From Anarhynchus alexandrinus (lineage: Eukaryota; Chordata; Aves; Charadriiformes; Charadriidae), in the NCBI GenBank assembly GCA_008711295.1, contig VUYV01000010.1:4650522-4714521 (forward strand): a stretch of DNA of 64,000 bases, written 5' to 3'. Made by a program: the position numbers and the translations under genes. The notes under the pieces were generated by a model. It saw nothing but the letters and a program-made list of their open reading frames with translations, did not search any database and had not been told where the DNA came from. This document shows, in pieces, positions 1 through 13,200 of this stretch. Numbering within the stretch: the first letter of the stretch is position 1; each line of letters starts with the position of its first letter.

Positions 1-1169
1 CTTCTTACAAGCCGTCTCAGTTTGTACTTAAATGACAATGTACCCATGAAAAAAGGTATGGGTTACACATATGTACTCAAGAATAGAGGACATAAACTTT
101 GATGGAACAGGAGGGGGCAGAATTAGGTATAAATCACATAAAGGGGAGCGACTCCAACGCCTCCCAACTCTTTAGGCCTTCTAACAGTTCTGATATGATT
201 TGAGGCAATGCCAGGCTCAGTGTTTTATGCATTACTCACTATCTCACAATGCCAATAACTAAAGGGGAAATTTAATCCAACCAAAGTGATGCTGAAAAAA
301 TTACTTACAAAGAATCTGAGAGCTCAAGAACTATTTTCTCATTGAGACTGGGCAGTTCTTGTGGAAGCGCCTCATCTCTGCCCCTCCAGCAGAATGCCGG
401 ACCACAGCCACCGCAGCGCACAGCCCAGCGCAGGACACGCGAGTGCCTGCGCACTGCCACTAGCAACAAGTTGTACCCGTGTAAAACCATCTGCTCCAGC
501 AGAGAACTGGGGTTACTCAGGATATGTGACTAATAGCACCGAGCGCCAGGGCTGTGGGGGAACATAAATCCTTCTGTTGCGTTTAATAGAAATTCTTCTG
601 TGTAAAACATACGGGCAGGAGATAACACATTTGAATCCGTACATCAGCAGCGTGACATTTACCTCATGGACACAATGACTCTGTGCTCTGTATGTAATTC
701 TGCTTGTATTCTAATTTTTCTTTAATGACCACAAGTAATTTATGTCTTACTTTGACAAACCTCCTTATTAAAAATGAGAAAGAGCTAAAAAGGCAGATAA
801 AATAAAGCATAAAGCGTTTTATACTGATTTGTTTATGTGTCTACGTAAGAAAAATATTTTTCCATGTTTTCTGTAAAAGTCATCTTCCCCTCCAAGCTGT
901 AAGTAGAGTCATTTACACTGCTGACACTGTATTTCTAGCAGCTAACTGACATCAAACTAGGTAGGATGATCTGCTTGTAATGTTTACATACAATATATAT
1001 ATTAATTCTTTTAAAAAACATTCTGGGATTGGTTTAACCTTCACGGAGCCTCTTGAGATCATCTGTTTTGGCATATTCTGTCTTTGTTGGCCTGCACCGA
1101 AATTGCAGGCAAATGGTCTCAGACAGTGCTATCAGAACGGGATAGATAAAAACATTTTGCAGATCTTAC
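1..1169 (-). other. Partial RASGEF1C intron 10 (3' end of intron outside the window)
   Basis: This sequence begins at the exon 10 donor and runs off the window edge. I searched it on the minus strand for the missing C-terminal exons (WKQVECPF and the region ending in the stop codon) and found none. A small GC-richer patch at 360-450 contains short open frames on both strands but nothing that resembles the family. Confidence 0.8.
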
Positions 1170-1265
1170 TTCAAAGTTGACATGTCCATTTGGAAGGCGA
1201 TTAGCACATCCTTCATTCAAAAAATAAATGTCTTTGATCAATAGGCTGAAGAAGGGGATCACAAT
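1170..1265 (-). CDS. RASGEF1C: RASGEF1C coding exon 10 (residues 368-399)
   Basis: This phase 0 exon of 96 bases encodes IVIPFFSLLIKDIYFLNEGC followed by ANRLPNGHVNFE. The acceptor is TTTCTCTTCACAG and the donor is GTAAGA. IPFFSLLIKDIYFLNEG is the conserved strand and helix of the RasGEF domain around the catalytic hairpin. It is the last exon I can find. The expected continuation (family segment FLELAKQV and ITWKQVECPF, then the C-terminus) is not encoded in positions 1-1169. Confidence 0.97.
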
Positions 1266-4200
1266 CTGTGAAGAGAAATGACATCACTATTATCTTTCCA
1301 GTTCAGTATTTTCTCTGCATGAACGAAGAACTCAATCAGGAGAGAGGAGAAAAAAGAAACATTAACTTTTCAGTGTGCTATGCACTTAGAAAGCAGTACA
1401 GTGACAGGCAAGCAAAAAGGCAGTAGGGCATAGAGACACCTTCAGCCATCAGGAGAACGTACGCTGAAATGAGTACGAACTGAACACAGTGTTCACTGAG
1501 CAGAATAACGTGACTACGAAAATGCTAATAACCCAGTTTATTATCAACAGCATCACTGTCTGATGACAAGATCTGACAGCAAAGAGGAAAATAAAATTGC
1601 AGAACTCTTCCTTTCTCTGTTGGGTCTTTACAAGCAAAGATGCTGAATACACAAATCAAGCAATTTAAAGACAGCTGGAAACCAAAGAACCAGTATTATC
1701 CCTGAACAAGGAAAGACAGAATAAAATTTGATGACCAAGGACTTGTCTACAAACAGTTGATCGGGAGCTGTTTCATTTTCAACAGCTCCATGCACGGCTA
1801 CCTCTTGAGGCTGTAATTTCCTTCCTGGTACCTGATTAGTACAACCTGCTCCTCCAAATTAACCTGCAGACAGTAGGACTGAAAATATTAAGTTGGTTGG
1901 CAGGAAACTGCCAACAGTAGCCAGAGGGATCATTGTAGCATCAGCCAGGGCAAAGTGGCATAGAGCAGTGATCCAAGCCTTCTCTCTAAGCCATCAGAGT
2001 CAGTTCATAATTTGCTATAGAATAAGTCTGCTTCTGGGTGGGACTCTTGAAATTAACAGAATTACAGCAGGGATAAATTTGATGCCAGATGTTCTACAGC
2101 AGAAGGCAGCAACAGCGCTCCTGAAGCGCATCCCCAGTACTTCAGCAGAGCCCCAGAGCGCAGCAGACTCCCTCTGGGTCCTCTTGTGTCACCAGTCAAA
2201 GGGAAAAGAACCCAAAGGACCAGTCCATGACAAAGTTGACCCCCAGGGCTTTGGGATTTGATATTCAAATCTGAGTCTACCCACCTCTTCAGCAGTGGCA
2301 CTGTGACAGAAAAAGGCCACTTGGGGGGTTTGAGCTATAAGGTCAGCAGCCACCTCTGTGAGCATCTTCCTGCAGCAGCAACACATGTCTTTTAAGCCAC
2401 TAATTACAAACTTAATCACCACGAACTTAAAGGGAAGCTCATCGCACAGTAGAGTGTCCAAATGTTTCCACTGGCCCATTTGTAAATCAACTGAACTGCA
2501 GCTTGTTAAGTGTGCACCACAGTTCAAGTGCCCTCACGGCACGCAAGACCAGCCAAGGGAGCTGGTGACAACAAAACAATCCTTTAGTGAAGTATTTAAT
2601 GTTGTACTGTGATTCCATCTCATGCTGTACATCAGCTGTAAGGGGATATGAAATGGACCTAGAACAGAGTGGCAGCTGTTATTTTCCAGCCTACAGCCTT
2701 CACCACGCAACAGTGAGTGCGAGCAAGTCAGAGACGCCAAAACACGGAGGCACGGAGTCTCCAAGCCACTACCAACTCCTGCTGTGAAAATGGAAGCCAA
2801 TTTCTATTTCAGCTAAAATACCACATGCAGTAAACTGCTGAAGATCTGCATCTCTGCTGGCTTTTTTATGGGACAGCCATAGATAAACTCTGTAATGTCA
2901 GTGCAATAGCCATAAAAAAGCCTGGACCGATGCTCGAAGAGCCACTGGCATTATCCTGATACATCTCACTGATATAATATAGGAACGTAAACAAAGCACA
3001 GCCTAACCCCCTAAAATGCTGAGCCCTCCTGTCGGGGTGAGGTGGAGCAACTTCTGGTCAAACTGAGCTAAGTGTGTTTCAGGATTCATTTTTATATCAT
3101 CCAAACTAGATCAGTCAACCTGGGGTAAAGAATACAATTCAGTCTCTGCGGTTTGTTTTCTACCAAAAATGATGCTAACTGTAACCAGCGTGGTCTTAAC
3201 AAGGTGGAAAGACACAGAGAGCTGGAGTCAGACACTGCTCCCCAGCTAGAAATGACTGCCAGGTTCTGCCTACGTATTTTTTGCAGGCAGATGCGAGCTT
3301 GTTCTGCCCCGCTCCACGCTGCCTGGGAGCTCCATCACCAGCGTCAGTGGGACTAAACATGAACGGAGAGCCTGGCCGAGAGGGAAGGTCTGTACGAATG
3401 TGGGCTCCACGCCGTGCTAACGCAGCCACGCAGCCACCGGGCGGCTCAGAGCACGGGTACAGCTTGTTCTCATCTGCATCCAAAAGGGGTCACAGACGTA
3501 CCCTAGGATGCCAATTCTCTACACATTTCCAGGGAATTTCTGTCTTTGGGTCACTATTAATTTCCCCAATAAAAATATGTTACCCTGGATGTTTTGTTTT
3601 CCAAATTTCTGTAGGAAAAGCAATGAAAGTGGATATAGTTACACTCTCACGTTGGCTTCAATCCAGGCACTTTGCTAGCACAAAACCTGGGTTAGTGCCA
3701 GAAACTTGTATTGCACTCCCTTTTGATTCCCCCCTCCCCGTGCCATCCAACCCACCCACATGCTGAAGGACAATCGCCTCCTGCAGAAAGAAGACAGCTA
3801 ATGAGATCAGACATGTTCTTCCTCCGGCGTATCAGACAGCAACAACACGCAGTACTGCGCTCCACATACTCCCAACATTTCAATGCCAGAGACGTGTCAT
3901 TAGCACAATGCCGGGTTTCCCGGTGGAATGACTTAATTTTGGAGGTGGCATAGGTCAGCTGACTGCATAGATAAAACCAGACTTAGTTCCTAACAAGTAG
4001 ACCCCCCCGAATTCTGCGTGGAACATCAGCCCTTCTTCATTAGCAGCTCTCTCACCCTGCGCTTTGGCAGGTTTATTTCTGCCGCTGTGAGCGCTGCCTT
4101 GCCATGCCTCTGCACAAACCTGCTCCTGACCAAGGAACGCGCGGTTATAACTACGCCATTTACACACTGAGAGAAGGGCTGGATCAGAGCAGCGCCGACT

Positions 4201-7200
4201 GAGGTCGGGGGATTCTCCATGAGATCCTTCTCCCACAGCCCGTGCCGCAGTCTCGCAGGCGGCGAGGACGCCGCCGCGGGCGAGGACGGAGCGGGTGATG
4301 GAATCAGGCAGCGCTCTTTGGGCCAGACGGCCGGTGTCACAGGGGGGATTTGGGCGAGATGTGTGACAGTAGGAGGAGGGAGGGTGTCCGGGGTGACTGG
4401 CTCACCCTCTCTCCCTCTGAGGATATAATGTAGCCCCTGAGCTGTGCTCCTGTTCAAGTGCTGTGCAAACCCCAGCAGCCAAGACACCAGCCCTGAGGAG
4501 AGAAGAAAGTAACGTTTCTGGTGACTCTGCCAGTTAAATATTATCTCCTCAGAGCCTACAGGCAGTTTTTCTTCCTGTGAGACAAAACCCACTGCTTAAT
4601 CTGTTGGTCTGCGACCAAAGCGCTCTCTCCAGAGCCCCCTCCTTCTCAAGCAGAGGGACCGAGGCCCGAAGCCTCCGTCTGTGCTCCTGGGGCGGCCGCT
4701 TGTCGGGAGGAGGGGCGGCGGGGATTGGGATCTCAAACTGTGGTAAGCACAACTCAGTTTGAAGAGAAAGATTTTCTTCAGAGTGAGCTTTGCCATAAGT
4801 GTGTCAAGAAACAACGTAACATTATTATCAAAAAAGTGACCGTCTTCTTTCAATTTTATTCAAACTCATTGAAACAATAACTGATAAACTTGCTTATAAA
4901 AAGAAACAAAATTCCTTAATTCCTACAGCAAGAATTACATGATGTGCTGTATCTGACCCTGTAAACCGCCCAGTGTGAGTAGCTACCAAATCATATGCTT
5001 GAGCCTTTTCTTGAGCTAATGTTATCTACACAAGGGAAACAGAATATGGGCTTTTTCTTATGTAAAATAGACTCCTTTCAATCTAATAACCTCTCTGCCC
5101 TCAGTCTTAACCAGCTACGGGTAGAGATAGGACAGAGATTGCTAACTTCCACAGGAAATTAAGTGAAACAATAAAGCAACCGGTTGGAATATGTACGATG
5201 ATGGCAGAAGAGCTAAACTGCAGAAGCATCTCAGACCGACAGGTCCGCGCTGCGGTGTGTGGGAGTTAAAAGAATTTCTCTGCCAGTCACAAACATCCAA
5301 AGCCATCGTCTCCCCTCTGCACAGAGAAGTGCTTTTCAGAACAACTCAGCGTATTCCCATGGCAGCTGAGTCAGCCTGCAGCCAGATGCTGATCTCATTT
5401 CACTCTAAATGCTGTGAGATTCCATTAGCTTCAGCAGATTTACATCAAATTTACAGAGATGTGAGATTAGCATCTGGCCTGGCTCCTCTAGTGAATGAAT
5501 ATCAAATTCCATATTACGCTTATTCATGCAGTATCTATTTTACCTTAGCCACGCTCTGCGCAGAGATTACCCGTTTATGACTGTGTACAATTGCAATGTT
5601 AAAAACGAACCCTCTTTCATAAAACAAGAGAATGGAATGGAGAAATAAGAAAATTAACAAGAAACAAGCTGGGGCACAAAACAGGAGGATCCTGCACCAA
5701 CGTCTTGTCAATCTGATTTTTGCAGCATCAGTGACATCTCAGAAAGCCACGTATCTGCCATGAACACTGATAAAACACTTCAATTCTTGCTCACCAGGAT
5801 GGCAGCAACCACCACACGAAATGAAAATTCAGGAGGACAGAATTTCACCCCAAATTTGCTGCAATGGATTCAGACTGGACTTCTTTGCAGGACTTGCAGT
5901 AAGTCACCTTTCCCCAGTGTAAACGGAGAACCACCTCTCCTCCGAGCGCTGCGCCCTTTGCTCGCTATCTCCAGCCACACTCTGCACAATAGGGGCTTGT
6001 CCCCGCAGGGACCTGCCTGGCACAGCTGACACCAAAGGCAGTTCCACCTGGGCCTGCCAGGCTGACGCTCCATACCAAAATAAAAGTCGTTTTAGTCTGG
6101 AATACCTGTTCCATCGGGGTTATCAATCTACACAATGTGAATTTTCCAGGGAGATAGAGATGCCTGCAACAAAGTCCTCCGTGGTGTGTGTTCTGTCCTC
6201 TCTAGCTCCCCAGCATCCGAGAGCAAGTCCAAAAAACCCTGTCATCCCTTTCAGACTCCTTTCAGCCACAGATTTACACTTCCAATCGCGTTTAGCAGTG
6301 CGCAAGCCTTGCACTGGTGACCCACGGAAGGGAGGAGAGAAGTTGCATCAAGTCTTTGAGCCACTGACTCTCAGCAGCAATGCCCACCATCCATTTGGAG
6401 ACACACGGGGTGCGGTCACACCTACCTTCTCCCTGTTGCTGTGTGCGGTGAGGGATCTGTGAGCAGCCCCCCGCAACGCTGTTCTGTAGTTATAGAAGTT
6501 GCCAGTAGGGTCCATCTGGTGCTAGATACACAAAAGAAGACATGTTGGTTAGAAAGCGACCCGGGTCCTCTGAAGACAACTTTACCCTCAGTTGTAGCAA
6601 AGCCTGAACAGAACCTAGCCTACATCTTCAAAATCCACCTACAAACAAAAACCCATGAGCCAAAAATACAATGAAAGATCTACAGATCATGTCTGTTTGT
6701 ACCTTTGATTTTTCTAGTAACAGCTTACTGAGCTTTTATGTGACAAATAAAAACTGCACATTTTATCTATGCCAAATCCTGATATCCTCAATACAAAAAA
6801 CAACCCTGGGCTGTGTTCTCTCCACATTCAAGGTATAGCTAGGGAGCTTTACATTCAGCATTGTGTCTGTAGCCAAACAAAAACGTGGCTTGCATATAGG
6901 ATCGTATTTTTCGGTTTTTTTTGTTCCTCCTATTTATTTGAGTGCTCTGATTGCCCTCTACATGTCAGCAGCTTCACACCTTCCTCCCTACACCTGGGAA
7001 ACTTCAGCCAGAATCTGGCACTCTGCCTGTGAAACATGTCTGTAAACATCTCATACCTGGATAACAATGTGAAAATTCACAAACAAAAAAATCCACAATA
7101 TATAATTCAAGCAGTGTATCAGCACTTTTTTTTTTTTTTTTTTAATTACCTCCAAAATGAAAAATTTGGCTGTTTTCACTTTTGACCAAGTCTTCTTTAG

Positions 7201-10200
7201 CCTGGAAACTGGACTCATATTCATTCCAGCTATGAGTGAGAAAGAAGAAAAGAGAGCCACAGGTCAGAATCAGGTTTCCTTTTCCATCTGCAACAGCTGA
7301 TGGAGAGGTCTGGTTAGAAGCTGTACTTACAAATGATTGCCATCAGCGAATTAAAATTCCCTATGTTAAAGCACTCTCGGGCAACGTCAATGAAGAATTC
7401 GATGACTTGTGCTCGCTGTTTCTTTTTTGCAGGCTGCAAATTAAAATAAACAAATATCTGTAATAAGCACATGCAGAATTGGAGGGCATCTTAGGGATTT
7501 GTTCCATATACATCTGCTATCAGTCGCTGGCCCCAATTCTGTTCCAGCAATCCAGTGGATGCTGGTGAGTGGCAGTGTCTAAAATCAAAGCTTTCATTGC
7601 GGTCACACAGGAGAAATTCACGGCAGTTCCCAGGCTCCCCTCAGTTGATGTTTAGCGCTGGAACAGCCCAAACAGCCCTGAAGCAGCTCAGCTCCTGCTG
7701 CCCCCCCTCAAGTCAGTGGGCACATCAGCGCAGACTTTCCTGAGGGCAGGATTTCACACCCATGTAACAGCAGCATCTTTCTCCCAGAAAGACTTTGTTT
7801 CATTGCATTAATCCCTTTCCCCTCTTCTGGCCCTTTCAGCAGGATGGCCAGGACAAATGAGAGGTTGCATTTTAAATCTATGTTTTAACTGGACTGGAAA
7901 CACCCCACCTTTTCAAAAGAGCATCTTCAAATGGTAATGCTTTTGAGTCACAGGCTATCTAGGCTATTTATACTACTACTACTATTCCTCCCTTCCACAC
8001 TTTCTTCAAAGGAGAAAACATTCATTTCATTTTGATGGGGCCAAATTAAACAAACTAAAACCACTACCAAGTTAAAAACCAACTAGTCACAGCTGCAGCA
8101 ACGGGCGGGCGGCAGGACAAAGAGCCACGCAATGGGAATTCACACGCACAACAGAGCTTTCGGATGACAGATAACAAATATGGCTCCACTAGAATCTTTT
8201 CCAGCAGAAATCTCACAGGATAATTCAAGGCATTTTTTCCTCTCTTTTTCCCCGCAGGGTTCATTATTCCACACTGTGCTCCTACTACATCAAGAGAACA
8301 GTGCATCCCCCGTGTGTCGCCAGCCCTGTTTTGCAATATGTTTGTCATTTATCAGGCCGCTTCTGCGAGTGCAATATTACTAAAACTTACCATCAGATGC
8401 TTAGCGAGGCCGTAAGAAATAAATCCCCAGGTTTGCTTGTTAATGTAAAATCTCAAAGTGGTACTTCAGGCACGGGGTAAAACACGCCGCGTACTTTTCA
8501 CTTACCATGCAAATTTCTGTTGCTACAAGATAGCAGAGTCTGTTGAACCATTTCACATAGGCCTCAAGGTTACTCGTCTTCTTCTGTTCACTGAAACAAG
8601 TCTGGGGAGAAAAAAAGCACAGAAAGACATATAACTGTGTTTCAGATCGCTTAGAGAAATACTACACAAAGGTAATTATTGGCCGCGTCTCTCTCACGCA
8701 CGTGGAAGACTGCGCATTAAGGGCCCCTTTCAAAAAGTCAGCGGGCAGGGGGTGGCAGATGCACAGGGTCTCGCTGAGTGTGTCACACCACAGAATTCCC
8801 ACCAGTGTACAGAAATCAGCCCCGTTTTGGCCGCAGCAAGTGTTCACCGACACAGTCTGCGCTGACCCTCGTTCACTGGGATATTAACGGGGGGGGGGGA
8901 CATCGCGGGATTCAGACAGCAACAAGAATATGCAGAAAAAGTAAGACAAGCACAGTCTTCCACAGCACGCTCGGGCCGTGGCTTTGATTCCAGGACTACC
9001 TTCACTTCAGTAAATGTAATCACTCACAGCCCTTTTCTGGAGGGGAAGAGACCATAATTTAGTGAAGTGAACAAGAGATAAGCAAGAGAAAACACCGTTC
9101 TAGTTGCTTCTTTATGGACAAAAATATTTTCCCTTATTGAGTTTTCAGGATAATAGTCTCTCTAGTGACCAGCTCTGTCTTCATGGCTGCTCTTGAACAG
9201 GTCACTTACACGCCAGAGATACTTCACTGATAAGAGCCATTACAAGAAGAACATTTTTCACTTTTTTGTATGAATCTTAACATAAATTCCCATAACCGAT
9301 ACAGGCTGTGGGAGTAGATACTTGGCTGAACTCTTCCAGTTCCTTTGACATGAACAGATAATTTGACTTCAGCAGAGTGATAGGGCAGTTCGCACAGCCT
9401 GAAGATGTTGCTTGGGATTTTAAGAATTCAAGTCCTTTCCCCAGCCCTAAATTCCTAGAGTGTCTGTCTAGGACACACTGCTCCCTAGAGTTCACGTGAT
9501 TTATTTGAACATTCATTAACATCCACTAGAGGGTATCAGAGAATACTGATTTTTTTGTTTTATAAAGATGATTATTTCCCAGAGCTGCCATAAAAACATG
9601 CCACTAAGAAGAAAACCACAATAGATAAACACAAATCCAGTAATGTCACTGGGATTACCCATATGATGTAAGTTAAACGAGTGACTAAAATCCCTTAAGA
9701 AATGGACTTTGTATGATTCCCGAGGTAATTCAAAGTAAGAAAATATTCACCTGTGATTCTGTAAACAGGTATGTTTAGAAACAGAAATCACAGTACCATG
9801 GTAGGGAGCAAATCTTAACAAGCCTGAAATTCCTAGCCACTTTATAAGTAGATTACTTATAAAATAAAAAATATATTTTAAAAGCATCTCAGAAGTAAAT
9901 GTCAGCAAACAGCATGGAAATATCAAACAAAACAAAGGAAACCCAAAGCAGCCACAGTCTTTTCTTGCGCTCTGTGGTACTGTTCCTCGTTATAGCAAAA
10001 AAGTACATGAAACCTGGGTTTTGTTCTGAATATAGCATTTCCATCTCAACACCGCTGCCCTGTGCCAGGGCTTAAGCACCACAGCTAATACCACAAAACT
10101 TGTGAAAAATGTGCAACAGTTAAAATTGAAACAGACTGCTTTTTAAAGGTTAAGCTTTATAAATGGCAACAATATTTAGCACCTCCCTAGCATCTTCCAT

Positions 10201-13200
10201 CTGCAACTCCGAGTGCTTGATAAACACTCATAAGTGAAGCCTTTTGAAGCCCTCATGCAAGAAAGATATTTAATATGATCTCCAGCTGGAAGGAATTCAG
10301 AGCAGAGCCAATTCCCGGTGGTTAACAGGGGTGCTCTTCATGGGTCAGGGAATGATATGTCACTCCACATAAGGTTTGTGCCGCTGTGTACAACGCTCTG
10401 CCAGGCCCCACACGATCCCTGGGCTATACCTTACCCTGGTGCCGAGGCTCTTCTAAATCATCGCTGGGACCTCTGGTCTGCCCAGGCAAAGGGTGGAGAA
10501 AAGTTCCAGACTACCTCTGCTTTCAGCAGCCTTGCTGACTTGAAGCCCAATAATTTGTTAGCGCCGTGGCTTGTGCGAAATGTTACGGCAGTTTTGCTTT
10601 ACTAAGTAGATCCTCCTGGGGGAAGACATTGCCCTGAGCCTAAAAGGCAATGCCGTGGTGCATCCCTGTTTTGCACCTGTTATTTCCTCTGTTATTACGC
10701 ACTTTGTTGAAGTCCCAGAACTGTTACTGGGCAGCACCTCAGTGTTCAGATTTGCGTTTGAAGAACACGCGTAACTGTCAAATAGCTTGTCATAGTCCAT
10801 CAAGATGATCTGCTTGGATTTCCCATCCCACCATTTTTCAGGCTCTCTGCCTCTCATTCCAATCTTTCCTGTCCAGCTTAGCTGATGTTTCCTTATGTTT
10901 ACTCGGTAACCTCAGTTTCTCTTCACATCTTTGTAGTATTCTGTGCTGGCCCTGCATTCGAAATTCTAGGCACAGCTACAGCCGTTGTGTGTACATTAGT
11001 TTATTATTGAACATTTCCTTCTTCCTTTTAGCATCCCTTCCCCTCTATGGCTTTATGCAATTTGATTTCCCTCACTGCTGCCTCTCTCCCAGTCTTCCAA
11101 AATTCACTCCAATTTAGTGCCTTCATTTGTTTTTTTTTCATTTTACTTAGATACAGATAATGACAACTGTTCATTTTCAGTCTTGTCCCTCGTGTTTGCA
11201 GCAGGTTGCTGAAATCTCAGTGTGGCTGGTTTGATATTTCACATTTCTGACACATCTTTGCTACCTTGGGGGTCCTTCCTAAAGGATGTGATCAATGCTC
11301 AGAATACTCAAAACACGAGTTCTGCCCACTCCCCTCTCCCCGGAACCAACTGCAGAAGTTCCGTAACTCCAATAAGAGAAGGAAAGAGCCCATGCATCCA
11401 TCCTCCATCCATTTTTTCACCATTACGAGCTATTCTGGTGCTTTTAGGGCAGCACTATAAACAGAGGTCTTCCTGTTATGTTCAGCATCCAATGATGACA
11501 TTCTGCCATTGATGTATGATCTCAGTGGGAGCCCATATGCAGTTCTGGGGAAGAATTTGCCACCCTCTTTCTTTTCTGGCAGTATGTGAAATCTCTGACT
11601 CTCCCTCTCCAGTCAGGAAGTCTCTTTCCTTATTGAGGCACTCAACGAAATGCTGCTTCAAACCCCACTGGAACCAGTGGAAAGACTTCAACTGGCTTCC
11701 ACGGACTTTGGATGAAGCCCTGATCAGGCACTCCATTCCCTGTGGTGCTTTGGGTTAAAAGTTATTGTGTAGAGAGAGAAGAGTATGTTGATTCATGACG
11801 CACTGACTCATTACTGTGGTGTCTGGGCACACACTATGGGCATTACATCACATCCAGAGTCTTTACGCCTTCAACGCTCGGAACAGACATTCCCTGGTTG
11901 TGTACAGCCACAAGCCATCTGTCCTGGTCAAAGCAGGTTAGGAGGAACAAGCCAGAAAGCAGAACATCAGGGTGCTTGGCCAGTCTCAGGCTAGGACATA
12001 CTCTGACCAGGAAGGAATGTCAATGACCTGGCAGGGCGAGCTCTACCAACAGGTCCCATCCTTGCTGTGAGAATACAGGTCATCAGTTGGCCTGGCCATG
12101 GTCAACACGTGCCCCAGGCCCTGCTCTTATGGATCTCATCACATCAGTTCATCTAGAACAAACACTAATCACAGGAGACGCTTTGCATGCAGACAAATCA
12201 TACCTTGGTGCCATCCAGAGGGTCTTTATGGACAAATGCCTGCACAAACTCCTCAGGTCCAATGTGGCTTAGTCTTTCCTATTAGAGGGGGGAAAATAGA
12301 GAGAGAAGAAGAAATAAGAAACCACCCCAGAATCTCTTCTGTTTCTCTTGGTAAGACATCCCCATTATCTGTCCGCTCTGAATGGTGTTACTGAACTGGT
12401 AGACAGCCAACTAGCACCAGACATTAAAATTCATAAGAACAATTAGAGTTATTTCAGCAGACAGAAGAAAATGAGAATAAACATGTCTCATTACTGACAA
12501 GCCACAGTAAGAGCCCTCTCCACTGCACAGAGAGAAAGGTGCTGGATGCACAAGACCCCATCTGGGGGCCAGCAGACCTCAGTTCTGTGCAGACCTGCTG
12601 TGGTCCAGCATTGCCCAATGGCTTTGTTTCCCAGCTGTGAAAATGGCAGTAGTGCTGTGCTCTGGTGACCACAGCAATCCATTGCTCATCTGCACACATA
12701 GTGCTCTGACCCCACCTCCCTACCCAGGGAAGCTCAGGTGATGCCCTGGGGTGGTGGCTCTGTGCCACTGAGGAAGGAAGGCATTGAAGATGCACAGGTT
12801 GACATTAAAGGCATTGCTTACACTGCAGAGGGTCCCAGGCATCAACCAAAACAAGAGTAAATAAAACATCCAGATCTCTCTTAGTAAAAGACAGGCCATC
12901 TCCACCAGCTCCTGAACAATCCTGGCAGTTCCAGCCACACCACTGGTCTTCTTAATAGGCTTCTCAATTCCCTTAAATATGTTTATTAGAAAAAATATTT
13001 TGAGTAGGTTGCAGGTCACAAAGGTATTTCAGAGGAGGTATGTTGGAATTCTCACAGCCCAAACTTAGGACACTGAAGCAACAATAAAATTAATGGTAGT
13101 TTTGCTTAAGTGCAAATTTTATGGCTACTCCCATGCTATTTCTCTTGGCTTCTTACCTTGCCACTGATAACTGTATGGGACTTTTACTAATAACTGTTAT

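Noticed and set aside
305..490. Minus-strand frame ending before a GTAAGT donor at about 307, considered as the next RASGEF1C exon
   Set aside because: The translation does not match the expected continuation (FLELAKQV and WKQVECPF) and the phase does not fit exon 10.
4026..4592. 188-codon minus-strand open frame inside a RASGEF1C intron
   Set aside because: Proline, alanine and serine rich translation of a CpG-rich patch with no recognisable domain; frames of about 190 codons are expected by chance once or so in a window of this size and composition.
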